Shown here: positions 55,095 to 63,781 of the stretch, in pieces
How positions within the stretch are numbered: position 1 is the first letter of the stretch
How the letters are laid out: each line of letters starts with the position of its first letter
From: Acetobacterium fimetarium
GTDB lineage: Bacteria; Bacillota; Clostridia; Eubacteriales; Eubacteriaceae
DNA length: 64,000 bases
Direction: 5' to 3'
Assembly (NCBI RefSeq): GCF_014284475.1
Contig: NZ_WJBC01000002.1
Coordinates: 186,001-250,000, forward strand
Translations under genes and position numbers: made by a program
Notes under the pieces: model-generated
Seen by the model: the letters and a program-made list of their open reading frames with translations, nothing else
Databases searched by the model: none
Told to the model about the DNA's origin: nothing

Positions 55095-55141
55095 ATCAGC
55101 GTACCGGCCAATTGTTCAAAACAAATGGTCGCTACGCTGAT
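55095..55141. repeat. 47-nt hairpin after hsp20
   Basis: ATCAGCGTA (55095-55103) and TACGCTGAT (55133-55141) are perfect arms; inside them GGCCAATTGTT and AACAAATGGTC pair further. It has no T run; a proper terminator follows a few bases later. Its role is unknown. Confidence 0.7.
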
Positions 55142-55144
55142 GGG

Positions 55145-55178
55145 TAGACCACCATGAATTGCGGGTGGTCTATTTTTT
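55145..55178 (+). terminator. Intrinsic terminator after hsp20
   Basis: TAGACCACC pairs with GGTGGTCTA, followed by six Ts. It stands between hsp20 and the convergent oxidoreductase gene. Confidence 0.88.
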
Positions 55179-55231
55179 ATGCTTTTAAGCGGATCGCGTC
55201 AGTCGAACCCAAGAGCAATACTGCCCGTGGT

Positions 55232-56464
55232 TTAAACGGCGTAGTGGTATTCCCCGTTTTCCGGATCCACCGCATAGAAATCCGAATACTCGAGATCGCA
55301 AACATCCTTGTCCAGGCCGCTCAAGTCGATCTGTTGCTTGATCAGATGCTGGAGGAAGCCGGTACCGCCGATATCCCCCTGGATGATCACACCGCTGATG
55401 TGACCGTCTTTCATGATGATTTTCCGGTAGCTGCTGTGGTCTTCCCGCACGATGACATCAAAGTTTTCTTCCGGCTGAGGGTTGATGTTACCCAGAGAAA
55501 GGGTGGTCAGCCCGTAGAAATTGACTGTGTTTTTGATAGCAAACCGGTCGTTATAGAGCAGTCGTTCGCCCAGCATGTTGATGGCGGCGATTCGTCCCTG
55601 TTTCATCGCGTTGGGCCAGATTCCGGAGAGGCCGGTCACATCACCGGCGGCGTAGATGTCCGCGACGTTTGTCTGCAGATCGTCGCCCACCAGAATCGCC
55701 TTCTCAGTGGCAATTCCGGTTTTGTCCAGAAAATCGAAGGACGGCCGCACTCCGGCGGCAATGACGATGACATCGGCGGGAATGGATTTCCCGCTGGCAA
55801 GCTGGATGGTCACTCCCCGGCCCGTTTCATCGAGATCCACGGCAACGACTTTCTCCGACAGCAGAAAGTCTGCCCCGTGGGCTGCAAAGTGCTGCTGGTA
55901 AGGCCTGGCTGATTTTTCGTCGAGCTGCAGCCCCAGGGTGTGATCCATCATTTCGATGACCGTCACTTTCAGGCCGCGTTTGAGCAGGGCTGACGCCGCG
56001 TCCATGCCGACCAGACCGGCACCGATGACGACGGCGTTTTTCGCCGTCTCGCACTCCGCATCAAGCAGTCGGGCATCCTTCAGGTCTCTGAACCCGTAGA
56101 CGTTTGTGGCCTCTCTCAGGCCGGGTATCGGTGGTACAAAATAGGAAGCGCCCGTCGCAATCAGCAACTTGTCGAAAAAGAGCTCCTGTCCGTCGTCGGT
56201 TGTTACCGCTTTGGCAGCGGTATTCAGACCAACCACCGCCGTGTTTTTGAGCCAGGTAATGTGGTTGTCGGCAAAGAAATGCCCGTCGACAAAACTGATG
56301 CCGGCTTCATCCCGTTCATGTCCCAGAAAATGATGCAGCATGCAGCGGGAATGGACGCAATCATCCCGGGAAATTACCGTAACCTGAGTATTCGGTTCCA
56401 CTTCCTTGATTGTTCTGGCCGCGCTGATTCCAGCCGCGCTGGCTCCGATAATGATGATTTTCAT
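55232..56464 (-). CDS. FAD-dependent NAD(P) oxidoreductase of the CODH cluster
   Basis: Two-dinucleotide-binding flavoprotein, 410 residues, resembling NADH:rubredoxin or NADH oxidase enzymes. FAD site IIGASAAGISAARTI; NAD site VVIGAGLVGMDAASALL; FAD end motif IYAAGDVTG. A Cys in the SRCMLHHF block corresponds to the redox Cys position in the CoA-disulfide reductase class. It overlaps cooF as ATGA. cooS-cooF-FNOR sets are known in CO-using anaerobes and would pass electrons from CO to NAD(P). Here it would move electrons from CooF. Confidence 0.87.
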   Translation of the reverse strand: MKIIIIGASAAGISAARTIKEVEPNTQVTVISRDDCVHSRCMLHHFLGHERDEAGISFVDGHFFADNHITWLKNTAVVGLNTAAKAVTTDDGQELFFDKLLIATGASYFVPPIPGLREATNVYGFRDLKDARLLDAECETAKNAVVIGAGLVGMDAASALLKRGLKVTVIEMMDHTLGLQLDEKSARPYQQHFAAHGADFLLSEKVVAVDLDETGRGVTIQLASGKSIPADVIVIAAGVRPSFDFLDKTGIATEKAILVGDDLQTNVADIYAAGDVTGLSGIWPNAMKQGRIAAINMLGERLLYNDRFAIKNTVNFYGLTTLSLGNINPQPEENFDVIVREDHSSYRKIIMKDGHISGVIIQGDIGGTGFLQHLIKQQIDLSGLDKDVCDLEYSDFYAVDPENGEYHYAV

Positions 56465-56910
56465 CGGCTGACCTCCTTCACTTCAATGGCCTGTTTGGGA
56501 CAGGCTCTGACACAGCTGGGACCGTCAGGCTGGTCTTCGCAGAAATCGCATCGTATCACCTTCGTGCGCGTCTGGCGGTCCGGCGTAAGAACCCCGAAGG
56601 GGCAGTTCATTACGCACATGTAGCACGCCGCGCATTTGGCTTCGTCATAGCTCACATGACCGCTAACCGGGTCCTTCTGCATGGCTCCGCTCATGCAGGA
56701 CAGCACGCATTCAGGTTCGTCGCAGTGGCGGCAGAAGATCGGGGTGTAGCCGGTTTTCGGATCGAATTTGATGAAGTTGCGGGATTGAGAATCGGCACTG
56801 CCGAGGTTGACGGTATAAAAATTGCTGCCCTCCTGATGGGCACTGATGCAGGCGACATTGCAGTTCAGGCAACCGTCGCATTGTTCACGATCGATGATGA
56901 TTCGTTTCAT
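56461..56910 (-). CDS. cooF: CooF-like four-cluster ferredoxin
   Basis: Electron carrier of 149 residues with four [4Fe-4S] motifs: CDGCLNCNVAC, CRHCDEPECVLSC, CAACYMCVMNCP and CDFCEDQPDGPSCVRACP. It is the usual partner of monofunctional CO dehydrogenase. ATG 56910 has a purine-rich site 6 nt upstream and lies 20 nt after the end of cooS. It couples to the FAD oxidoreductase. Confidence 0.92.
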   Translation of the reverse strand: MKRIIIDREQCDGCLNCNVACISAHQEGSNFYTVNLGSADSQSRNFIKFDPKTGYTPIFCRHCDEPECVLSCMSGAMQKDPVSGHVSYDEAKCAACYMCVMNCPFGVLTPDRQTRTKVIRCDFCEDQPDGPSCVRACPKQAIEVKEVSR

Positions 56911-56929
56911 GACTGCCCCCCCTAGATGT

Positions 56930-58800
56930 TTAATTCTTTGCGTTTTTTTCGATGATGTCATTGAGTGTCGCGGCGGCAGATTTCGCCTGATCGTCGATAA
57001 TCAGTTGACCGCCGGTGAGACTCAGCATATCCTGCGTGAAAACTTGAACGGCCACCGGGCTTCCGGTCACAAAAGGTGGCAGTCCCAGATGCAGCGGCAG
57101 GCCGAGCGATAAACCGAAGGCGCCGTCGGCCAGGGCCTGTTCTTCCAGCCATTGCGGGGCTGACAGCACCAGCGGCAGCTGCGGCAAATCGACACCGATG
57201 GCTTCAGCCAGCTCAGTGGCGACCATTTCCAGACGGCCGATGGCCAGACAGGGACCGAAGTTGAGGACCGGCGGAATGCCAGACTTTCGCAGACCGCCCG
57301 CAGTTTGGTGCCAGCCTGGGAGGCTGCCGATGGCGACATCAGACCGACATTTTCCAGTCCGCCGGACGAACAGCCAGCTGACAGCACGAGAATGTCTTTG
57401 CAATCAGTTCCTTGACCAGACCGACGGTGAGCACATCATGCCCGCCAGCTGTCAGGCTGGAGCAGCCCACGACCCCCGCGATGCCTTTGATCTGGCCGGA
57501 GACGATCAGATCGATCAGCGGTTTCCAGTTTCCGCCCAGGAAGGATTTCAGCGAACCTTCGCTGACACCGGTCAGGGTATCGTCATTGCCGTGTTCCGAC
57601 AGCAGATTCAGTGGCACGTTCCCCCGACGCGTCTGGTAGGCGTTGATGACGGCGTCGATGATGTCGGTGCTCTGGGCTTCCTTTTCTTCGAAGACGAAGG
57701 GTTTCAGCTCGGCATTGGCTTTTTTGGCGACATCGTCCAGACAGATCTGTTTGATTTTAAGTTCGTCGCAGATCGGTTCAATCCCCGGTAGCGTGCAGTT
57801 AAATTCAGACAGCACGGCATCGATGGCGCCGGTGGCCAGGATCGCTTCGCTGGTGTAGTTGTTGCCGGCATGTCCGTCAAAGACCGTCTGATAGCGTTCC
57901 CCGCGCAGCTGCAGATCCTGTCCCACGCAAGTGCAGCCGACCAGCTTGAAGCCTTTGGCGCCGACAGCTTTCGCTTTGGCGACGACGTCATCTTCAATCA
58001 GACGATCCTGAAGATAGGCGAACAGGGCATGCTGATGACCGGTGATCATGATATTGATATAATCGCTGTCGATCACCCGTAGTCCGACTGGAGCCAGACG
58101 GATCGACGGTTCGCCGAGCATCACATCGTTTAACAGATTGGTCAGCGTCAGACCGTAGAGCCCGGTGGAAATACCCAGTTTCAGACAGTTCAGATACATG
58201 TCGACGGGATCGGAATTGAGGTTGGTCGATGTTTTGACAACCCCGGCAAACACTTCGGATTTTGCTCCGCCCGGCAGAATACCCAGTTCTTTCCATCGGT
58301 CAAACCGCGGTTTGTAGGCCAGCTTTTCAACCAGTTCCATCTTTTCAAAGTCCGGTTTATAGAGATCAGCCAGCACCATGTCGGCTATTTTTTCAGCCAG
58401 GATGTGTTCATCCGATTCATCGATTTCAAAAATACCGGCCAGCTTGGTCAGCGCCTGTTTCCCTTTGAGCAGGCCGCCTGTCTGTGCGGTTTTTTTCAGC
58501 AGCCGTGCGGTGTTTTCCACGATGTGGATGTAACAGCCGGAACCGGCCGAAACCGCTCTGAGAAAATTCCGGGCGACGATGGTGAGCCGTGGCGCCGCAA
58601 ACCCCTTTGGGGCCCTTCGGTGTGATCCGACAGGGACCGTTTGAACAGAGTCGGCAGCAGATCCCCTGCAATCCGAAACCGCATTTGACGCTCTGGCCTT
58701 CCATTCGGTGATGGGACGTTTCCATACTTAAATCGGCAATAAACAATTCCAGTTTCTTATCAGCACTTTCACAGGTTTTACAGTTAAATTTAGAATTCAT
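56930..58800 (-). pseudogene. cooS: CO dehydrogenase catalytic subunit, three frameshifts
   Basis: Nickel CO dehydrogenase oxidising CO to CO2. The D- and B-cluster cysteines are at the N-terminus (CGFGLQGICCRLCSNGPC). The protein is readable along the whole family length but only with three frame changes: at 58584 (GATA to TIVARNF; two bases lost or one gained), at 57396 (LIAK to DILVLSAGC; one base lost) and at 57279 (CESL to GIPPVLNF; one base lost, in a G run). Restoring four bases gives 625 codons, the normal size. GGAGGG precedes ATG 58800. Pseudogene or sequencing error cannot be told apart here. Confidence 0.9.
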
Positions 58801-58941
58801 TTGATACCCTCCAGCAATAAAATTTCATTGGGATCATTATAAGACTATAAATGCTATTTGACATGAATGATTCTAAATAAAAATAAACACTGTCGGAAGA
58901 TTGACCAGTTGTTTTAAATTCAGACCGCAACATCGCAAAGT

Positions 58942-58971
58942 AAAATAAAAAAAAACGGCTATAATCAGCCG
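58942..58971 (-). terminator. Intrinsic terminator after panE-like gene
   Basis: On the minus strand CGGCT pairs with AGCCG with a six-base loop, followed by nine Ts. It stands between the panE-like gene and cooS. Confidence 0.85.
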
Positions 58972-59043
58972 CTTTCTGTTTTTATTCCAATATCATTTTG
59001 GTTGAGACATAAGCAAACAATCAATTACCTTTGACAGTGGGTA

Positions 59044-59955
59044 TTAATACCCCGCTTCCAGGGTTTTAATCTGCTCATAAAGCATGGCATTTACTGGCGA
59101 GATAATATCGTGCTTTTTACCCAAAGCAAGAATAGTGCCGGAAAATAGTTCGACCTCGCTAGGGCGTCGGGCCTCCACATCCTGCCGCATCGAGGGTTTC
59201 CCGCTGGCGCTGAGAGAATCCACCACGCCCAGCCAGTAGGTGATGTCAGCCTCATTCAAATCAACCCCTTCTTTTCTGGCGATGGGGATTACCTCCGCCA
59301 TGGCCGCGATCATCAGTTCCCGGGGCTCACCGGGGCGCTGAACGCTGCCGTAGTTTTCTCCGAATGTTGAAACCACCTGGTTGACGCCAACGTTCAGCAT
59401 GAACTTGGACCAGATTTTCCGGTCCATCCGGTTGTCGATCTGATAGGCGATGCCCATCCGGTTGAAAAAGCGCTGCACCCGCGCCACCTTTTCTGAGGGC
59501 TCATCCCTATTCCGGTTGCCGAAGCAGATCATGCCGGGATTCTTGTACTGGAGCCGGTTGGCTTCTTTGACGGCATCCATTCCCTGGGCCACTGCCCAGA
59601 TCAGATTCACTTCTCCGAATGCCGCGCCGATGATGACCTCGCTGGTGATGCCGTTGAGCAGCGACATCAGAATGGTATCCGGCCCGACATGACTTTTGAC
59701 GGAACTGATGGCGTCGTTGAGGCCGCTGATTTTGACGGAGAACAGAATCAGGTCAGCAATACCGTGATCATCCGGTGTCTGGTAGTGAAAATCACAGGGT
59801 TTCCCGTTGCAGAATATCCCCTGATTTTGATATTTTTCGATACGGCTTTCATCTGCAATAACGGTGAGATTCGATCCTGATCTCTCTGAAATCTGTTGGC
59901 CGAAAAGAATACCCAGGGCCCCCAGGCCGATGATTGAGACGTTTTTGATATCCAT
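59044..59955 (-). CDS. Ketopantoate reductase-like dehydrogenase
   Basis: ApbA/PanE family, 303 residues. N-terminal NADP site IIGLGALGILFG; the central block VKISGLNDAI; catalytic-type Lys in RKIWSKFMLNVGVNQV. It would reduce 2-dehydropantoate to pantoate for CoA, or another 2-oxo acid. No panB or panC lies near it. It is a single-gene unit beyond the cooS promoter region. Confidence 0.85.
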   Translation of the reverse strand: MDIKNVSIIGLGALGILFGQQISERSGSNLTVIADESRIEKYQNQGIFCNGKPCDFHYQTPDDHGIADLILFSVKISGLNDAISSVKSHVGPDTILMSLLNGITSEVIIGAAFGEVNLIWAVAQGMDAVKEANRLQYKNPGMICFGNRNRDEPSEKVARVQRFFNRMGIAYQIDNRMDRKIWSKFMLNVGVNQVVSTFGENYGSVQRPGEPRELMIAAMAEVIPIARKEGVDLNEADITYWLGVVDSLSASGKPSMRQDVEARRPSEVELFSGTILALGKKHDIISPVNAMLYEQIKTLEAGY

Positions 59956-60147
59956 ATGCTTCCTCGTTTTTTAGATTTATCCACTGCAGGATACGGTTTG
60001 TATGATTTATTCTATCATTTCCGATCCGGATTTTCAAAAAAAATGGTCACGCGTCATCTGATTTTTTCATTTTTGTTGGGCCCCGAATGGTTCAGGGCAG
60101 AATTGCCGGAGAATCCAGCCGGGATGACTGATGGGATACGAAAAAGA

Positions 60148-60176
60148 TTGAATTAGCCGGCAATAATAAGTATAAT
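60148..60176 (+). promoter_or_regulatory. Promoter of EAL gene
   Basis: TTGAAT (60148-60153) and TATAAT (60171-60176) with a 17-nt spacer. It lies 110 nt before the start codon, so the transcript has a long leader. Confidence 0.78.
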
Positions 60177-60285
60177 GATAATCTAAGCGCAAACCGGAAG
60201 CAAAGAAGCTTCTGTTTGCGCTTTCCGTGTTTCATAAACACGATAAAACCGATCATTAGGGATCGTTGGAATTTGGAGAGAAAAA
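60177..60285 (+). promoter_or_regulatory. Structured leader of EAL gene
   Basis: An inverted repeat AAGCGCAAAC/GTTTGCGCTT (about 60186-60223), extended by GAAGC/GCTTC, makes a stable hairpin with little T run. It may be an attenuator or regulator site; I compared it with c-di-GMP riboswitches and did not find their conserved core. Confidence 0.5.
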
Positions 60286-61521
60286 GTGGAATTATTGCAG
60301 AGAGAAACCTTATCACCGGAAGATGAAATAGATATCGCCGAAATCATCCGGCAGAAAAGACTGATGGCTTACTTTCAGCCCATAGTATCCGTGACCGGCA
60401 GAAAAACAATCGGCCTGGAAGGGCTGATCCGCGGGATCAAACCGGGCACCGCTGAGATCATTCCGCCGCAGCTGTTGTTTGAAAAAGCTGACGATGCGGG
60501 CTTGACGACGGAGCTTGACCGGGCCTGCCGGGACACGGTTTTACAGGCATTTAAACCGCTGTTGGAGTCAGACCCGGAGCTGCTGCTGTTTTTGAATCTG
60601 GATACCGCCATCATCGACGGCGTGGGCGGATCCAATTATCTGAACAATCAGGTCAACCGGAGTGGCATCAGGGCCAGAAACATCGTCATTGAAATCAATG
60701 AATCCAAGGCGCTGGACGCGCTGGCGCTGTTGCGGTTTGTCGCGACCTACAAGAAATACGGCTATCTGATTGCGCTGGATGATGTGGGCGCCGGTTTTTC
60801 GAATATGGACCGGGTCGCGGAGTTAAAACCGGACATCATCAAAATTGACCGCTCGATCATTGAGCGGATGGATCGTGTCTATCACAAGCAGGAGGTTTTC
60901 AAATCACTGGTCAATCTGAGCAACAAAATCGGGGCCTTGATCATTGCGGAAGGGGTTGAAACAGAGTGCGAGGCGATTCAGGGCTTCTACTTCTCGCGAC
61001 CGATGAAGGAAGTTGTGTTTTCGGATGAACTGATTCAAAAAACCGGCACTGTCGTTGCGGAATACAAAAAGCGGCTGCTCGGTGAGCTGGAGGATTACAA
61101 CCAGAAATGCCGGAACTACACGCACACCGTGGATCAGATGATTGCCGCCATCGCCACGAATGAGGCGCCGGGATTCAGTGGCCCGCTGTGTCACTACGTC
61201 AACGATTCGCAACTGATTGACTGCGCCTATGTGCTGGATGAAGCGGGGATTCAATGCAGCGATACGGTGGGCGTTAAAAAAACGGCCACCAGCGAAAAAC
61301 TCGTTTTCCATTCCGCCAAGATTGGCGTGGATCATTCGATCAAGAACTTCTATTACAATCTGATCAGAAGAAAACAGACCAGCTTCATTACCGATCCGTA
61401 TGTGTCGATGGCCACCGGCAGCCTCTGTATCACCTATTCCAAGGTTTTCCGGCGGGCGGATAAAAAATATATTCTGTGTGTGGATTTTCTGGAAAACCGG
61501 CCACCGGCATCGGCTGGCTGA
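60286..61521 (+). CDS. EAL-domain c-di-GMP phosphodiesterase, shortened
   Basis: EAL protein, 411 residues. Metal and catalytic residues are visible: EGLIRG (EGL for EAL), NLDTAII, Glu in IEINESKA, DDVGAGFSN, KIDRSII and AEGVETE. After VETE the chain goes at once to QGFYFSRP, lacking about a dozen residues of the usual alpha-helix. A C-terminal domain (about 260-411) resembles the YkuI/PAS-like sensor domain found after EAL. GTG 60286 follows TTGGAGAG. It stands alone with its own promoter. Confidence 0.87.
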   Translation: MELLQRETLSPEDEIDIAEIIRQKRLMAYFQPIVSVTGRKTIGLEGLIRGIKPGTAEIIPPQLLFEKADDAGLTTELDRACRDTVLQAFKPLLESDPELLLFLNLDTAIIDGVGGSNYLNNQVNRSGIRARNIVIEINESKALDALALLRFVATYKKYGYLIALDDVGAGFSNMDRVAELKPDIIKIDRSIIERMDRVYHKQEVFKSLVNLSNKIGALIIAEGVETECEAIQGFYFSRPMKEVVFSDELIQKTGTVVAEYKKRLLGELEDYNQKCRNYTHTVDQMIAAIATNEAPGFSGPLCHYVNDSQLIDCAYVLDEAGIQCSDTVGVKKTATSEKLVFHSAKIGVDHSIKNFYYNLIRRKQTSFITDPYVSMATGSLCITYSKVFRRADKKYILCVDFLENRPPASAG

Positions 61522-61545
61522 TCCGCTTCAAATTGCGGCAACCGG

Positions 61546-61587
61546 TGCCGGCGCTGGGGCGTGTTTGCCCTCACGCCGGCATTTTTT
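61546..61587 (+). terminator. Intrinsic terminator after EAL gene
   Basis: TGCCGGCG pairs with CGCCGGCA, with GGGC/GCCC inside, and six Ts follow. It is the strongest hairpin in the right part and also faces the convergent Cys-tail gene. Confidence 0.9.
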
Positions 61588-61624
61588 GTAAAGCACCGAG
61601 GCTGGCTGTTACAGCTGAGTCGTT

Positions 61625-62125
61625 TTAGCTGTAGGTGGCATCGTACTGGGCTTCGGCCTGCTGGGCCTTACGGCTGCCGGTGGCGCAGCGCGGACTGGCC
61701 AGCGAACAGTTCTTGCCGCAGCCACCGCAGCGCAGCTGCGACAGAAACTCATTCAGGGTCGGTACCACCGGGACTGCGGCGGCCATGGCCTGGCTCTGGG
61801 CTGATGTGGTGGTGTCGGCAACGGCCACGAGCTCTTCCTGTTTGGTGACGGTTGGTGTCTCGGCGGTGACGCTCTCGGTCTGGGTGCTGGCGGCAGTCGA
61901 CGTGCCGGACGTTTCCGTCGTCGTTGCGGGGGTCTGTGTTGCGGTGGAAGCGTCTGTTTCCGCGGCGGCTGCGGTGGTTTCTTCCTTGACTGCGATGGCC
62001 AGGGGAATTTCGGCCTGGGCGGCCAGCACGTTTTTGTAGCTGGTGTAGGTCGTGGCCACCGAACCGTAGATGATGCACACCGCCGCGAAGGCGGCAAAAA
62101 ACTGTTTGATGATCTTGATCTTCAT
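61625..62125 (-). CDS. Secreted/anchored protein with four-Cys tail
   Basis: Unrecognised protein of 166 residues. Residues 1-35 form an uncleaved or cleaved signal segment (IKQFFAAFAAVCIIYGSVA). Residues 36-125 are a low-complexity Ala/Thr/Glu linker. The end holds RCGGCGKNCSLASPRCATG, a CxxCx3Cx6C set that could bind an iron-sulfur cluster or form disulfides. It follows the CcdA-like gene on the same strand, with a 112-bp structured repeat between them. It could be the outside partner of the CcdA-like protein. Confidence 0.72.
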   Translation of the reverse strand: MKIKIIKQFFAAFAAVCIIYGSVATTYTSYKNVLAAQAEIPLAIAVKEETTAAAAETDASTATQTPATTTETSGTSTAASTQTESVTAETPTVTKQEELVAVADTTTSAQSQAMAAAVPVVPTLNEFLSQLRCGGCGKNCSLASPRCATGSRKAQQAEAQYDATYS

Positions 62126-62162
62126 TTCAAATTCTCCTTAAATTACGGGCTGGCGAAACTGC

Positions 62163-62274
62163 CGTGAGCTTCGCTGCCGGTTTGCGCGAACCAATTTGTA
62201 CACTGTACGGCGGACAGTCTATCGACTGTTCGCCTACACGTTACCAAATTGGTTGCGGAAACCGACATCAAAGC
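62163..62274 (+). repeat. 112-bp structured intergenic repeat, copy B
   Basis: Matches the minus strand of copy A in length and in its conserved words CGTGAGCTTCGCTGCC, ACTGTACGGCGGACAGT, ACTGTTCGCCTACACGTTAC and GACATCAAA. Here the outer arms are CGGTTT plus AACCAATTTG with CAAATTGGTT plus AAACCG, different from copy A but still self-complementary. It lies between the CcdA-like gene and the Cys-tail gene. Confidence 0.85.
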
Positions 62275-62316
62275 TATTATTGTTCGATTATTGTGAATAA
62301 AACAGACGTCTTTTTA

Positions 62317-62991
62317 CTAAAGGTTGACGAGCGCGGCGGCTGAGAAGAGAGTGATCAGGACGTAGCTGCCGAGTTGGAACCACGGCAGCTGCCGGGGGAT
62401 TTCGCGGGCGATTTTTCCCGACAGCACACCGGAGAGCATCAGCATCAGCAGGACCGGTGTCAGGGTGCTGGCGGCGGCAAAGACAGTGCTCACGAGGATG
62501 GCTGTGGTCAGCGGCAATGTGGCGCAGACCCCGATGATCATCACCAGCGACGAGCAGGGCGACGCGCCGTAGGCGAATCCTGCCGCGAACAGGGGCAGAA
62601 AGCCTTTGGCCGGCACGCTTTTTTCGCCGGTGCAGCCCGCGCAGTGGGCGTCCGGCTGGCGGTAATGGACAAGCCAGCGGCCGATCAGCCAAAGCCCCAT
62701 GGCGGTCATGGCAAGCTCCAGGATCAGACGCAAGTTGAAACTGCCGATCATGCCGGCAGCGCTGATGAACTGGTTGCCGATCAGTGATGCCAGGGCGCAC
62801 AACAGCACCACGGCGGTCACCTTCCCGATGAAAAAAATCAGGAACGACCACAGCGACCGTTTCATGCCGCCGGCATGGGCGATGATGTAGGTCGACAGGA
62901 AGAGGCTGACCGCGGGGCTGCAGCAGGTGCCGCAGCCCAGACCGATGGAAAGTGCCGTAGCGAGCACCGGCAGAAGCAGTGTCAGATCCAT
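62317..62991 (-). CDS. DsbD/CcdA-like membrane thiol protein
   Basis: Six-helix protein, 224 residues, of the DsbD_2/UreH-like class. Two Cys clusters on opposite halves: GLGCGTCCSPAV in helix 1 and ASPCSSLV in helix 4, with an added loop CAGCTG between them. CcdA/DsbD proteins carry reducing power from cytoplasm to outside using such paired cysteines. The extra loop pair is not usual. The stop of the activator gene is 1 nt before its start, so the two are coupled. It may hand electrons to the secreted Cys-tail protein. Confidence 0.75.
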   Translation of the reverse strand: MDLTLLLPVLATALSIGLGCGTCCSPAVSLFLSTYIIAHAGGMKRSLWSFLIFFIGKVTAVVLLCALASLIGNQFISAAGMIGSFNLRLILELAMTAMGLWLIGRWLVHYRQPDAHCAGCTGEKSVPAKGFLPLFAAGFAYGASPCSSLVMIIGVCATLPLTTAILVSTVFAAASTLTPVLLMLMLSGVLSGKIAREIPRQLPWFQLGSYVLITLFSAAALVNL

Positions 62992-62992
62992 C

Positions 62993-63781
62993 TCAGGCCC
63001 TTTCGCTGGCGATCAGCGCCGCGCCGATGGCGCCGTTGAACTGCGGGAACCGGGCCACGTAGACGTCCCGCATCATTTCTTCTTCAAAGGCGCGATGGAC
63101 GCCGATATTGAGGGCGCCGCCGCCGGTCATCAGAATGTCCCCGCCCTTCTCGGATTTTTTCATCATCTTGATGATCCGTTTGGCCATCGACAGGTGCATA
63201 CCGGCCAGGATATCCCGCCGGTCGTATTTTCGGGCCACCAGCGACACCACTTCCGATTGGGCAAACACCACGCAGGTGCTGTTGATGTCGCAGGGCGCCT
63301 TGCTTTCCAGGGACAGCGGCCCAACCTGATCGATGGTAGTCTCCAGGATCTGGGCGATGACTTCCATGAACTTGCCGGTGCCGGCGGCGCACTTGTCGTT
63401 CATCGAAAAATTCTTGACGGCGTAATGCTTGTCCAGATAGATGATTTTGCTGTCCTGACCGCCGATGTCGATGATCATGCCCGGGCGGTATTCTTTGGGG
63501 GCGGTCACGCGCACGCCGTAGGCATGGGCGGTAATTTCCGAGATGTCGTCGTCGGCGATATCAAAAACCTTGCGGCTGTAGCCGGTGGCCATCGTATAGC
63601 GCACCTCGGAGCGGCTGATCCCGCGGCGCTGGCACATTTTTTCAATCAGACTGCTGGCGGCGGCATTATTGTCGATGCCGGTGTTGGTCACCATCGCATC
63701 CACCACCTGATTGTCGCCAATCAACGCCGCCTTAGTATAGGTCGAGCCGCCGTCCAGTCCCGCATAATATTTCTTACTCAT
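62993..63781 (-). CDS. 2-hydroxyacyl-CoA-dehydratase activator (ATPase)
   Basis: BadF/BadG/HgdC family, 262 residues. ASKHA-fold nucleotide site (GLDGGSTYTKAAL, IDIGGQDSKII, MTGGGALNIG) and the two cluster-binding Cys in NDKCAAGTGKF and NSTCVVFAQSE, which join two monomers across one [4Fe-4S]. ATP hydrolysis drives electron transfer at very low potential to a partner. Its ATG overlaps the end of the preceding dehydratase-type gene. The activator could equally serve a double-cubane-cluster protein, an open question. Confidence 0.93.
   Translation of the reverse strand: MSKKYYAGLDGGSTYTKAALIGDNQVVDAMVTNTGIDNNAAASSLIEKMCQRRGISRSEVRYTMATGYSRKVFDIADDDISEITAHAYGVRVTAPKEYRPGMIIDIGGQDSKIIYLDKHYAVKNFSMNDKCAAGTGKFMEVIAQILETTIDQVGPLSLESKAPCDINSTCVVFAQSEVVSLVARKYDRRDILAGMHLSMAKRIIKMMKKSEKGGDILMTGGGALNIGVHRAFEEEMMRDVYVARFPQFNGAIGAALIASERA

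Noticed and set aside
57198-57791. 197-codon plus-strand frame opposite cooS
   Set aside because: It overlaps conserved CooS coding and has no family motif.
60177-60285. c-di-GMP riboswitch before the EAL gene
   Set aside because: The hairpin lacks the conserved GEMM core and loop words.
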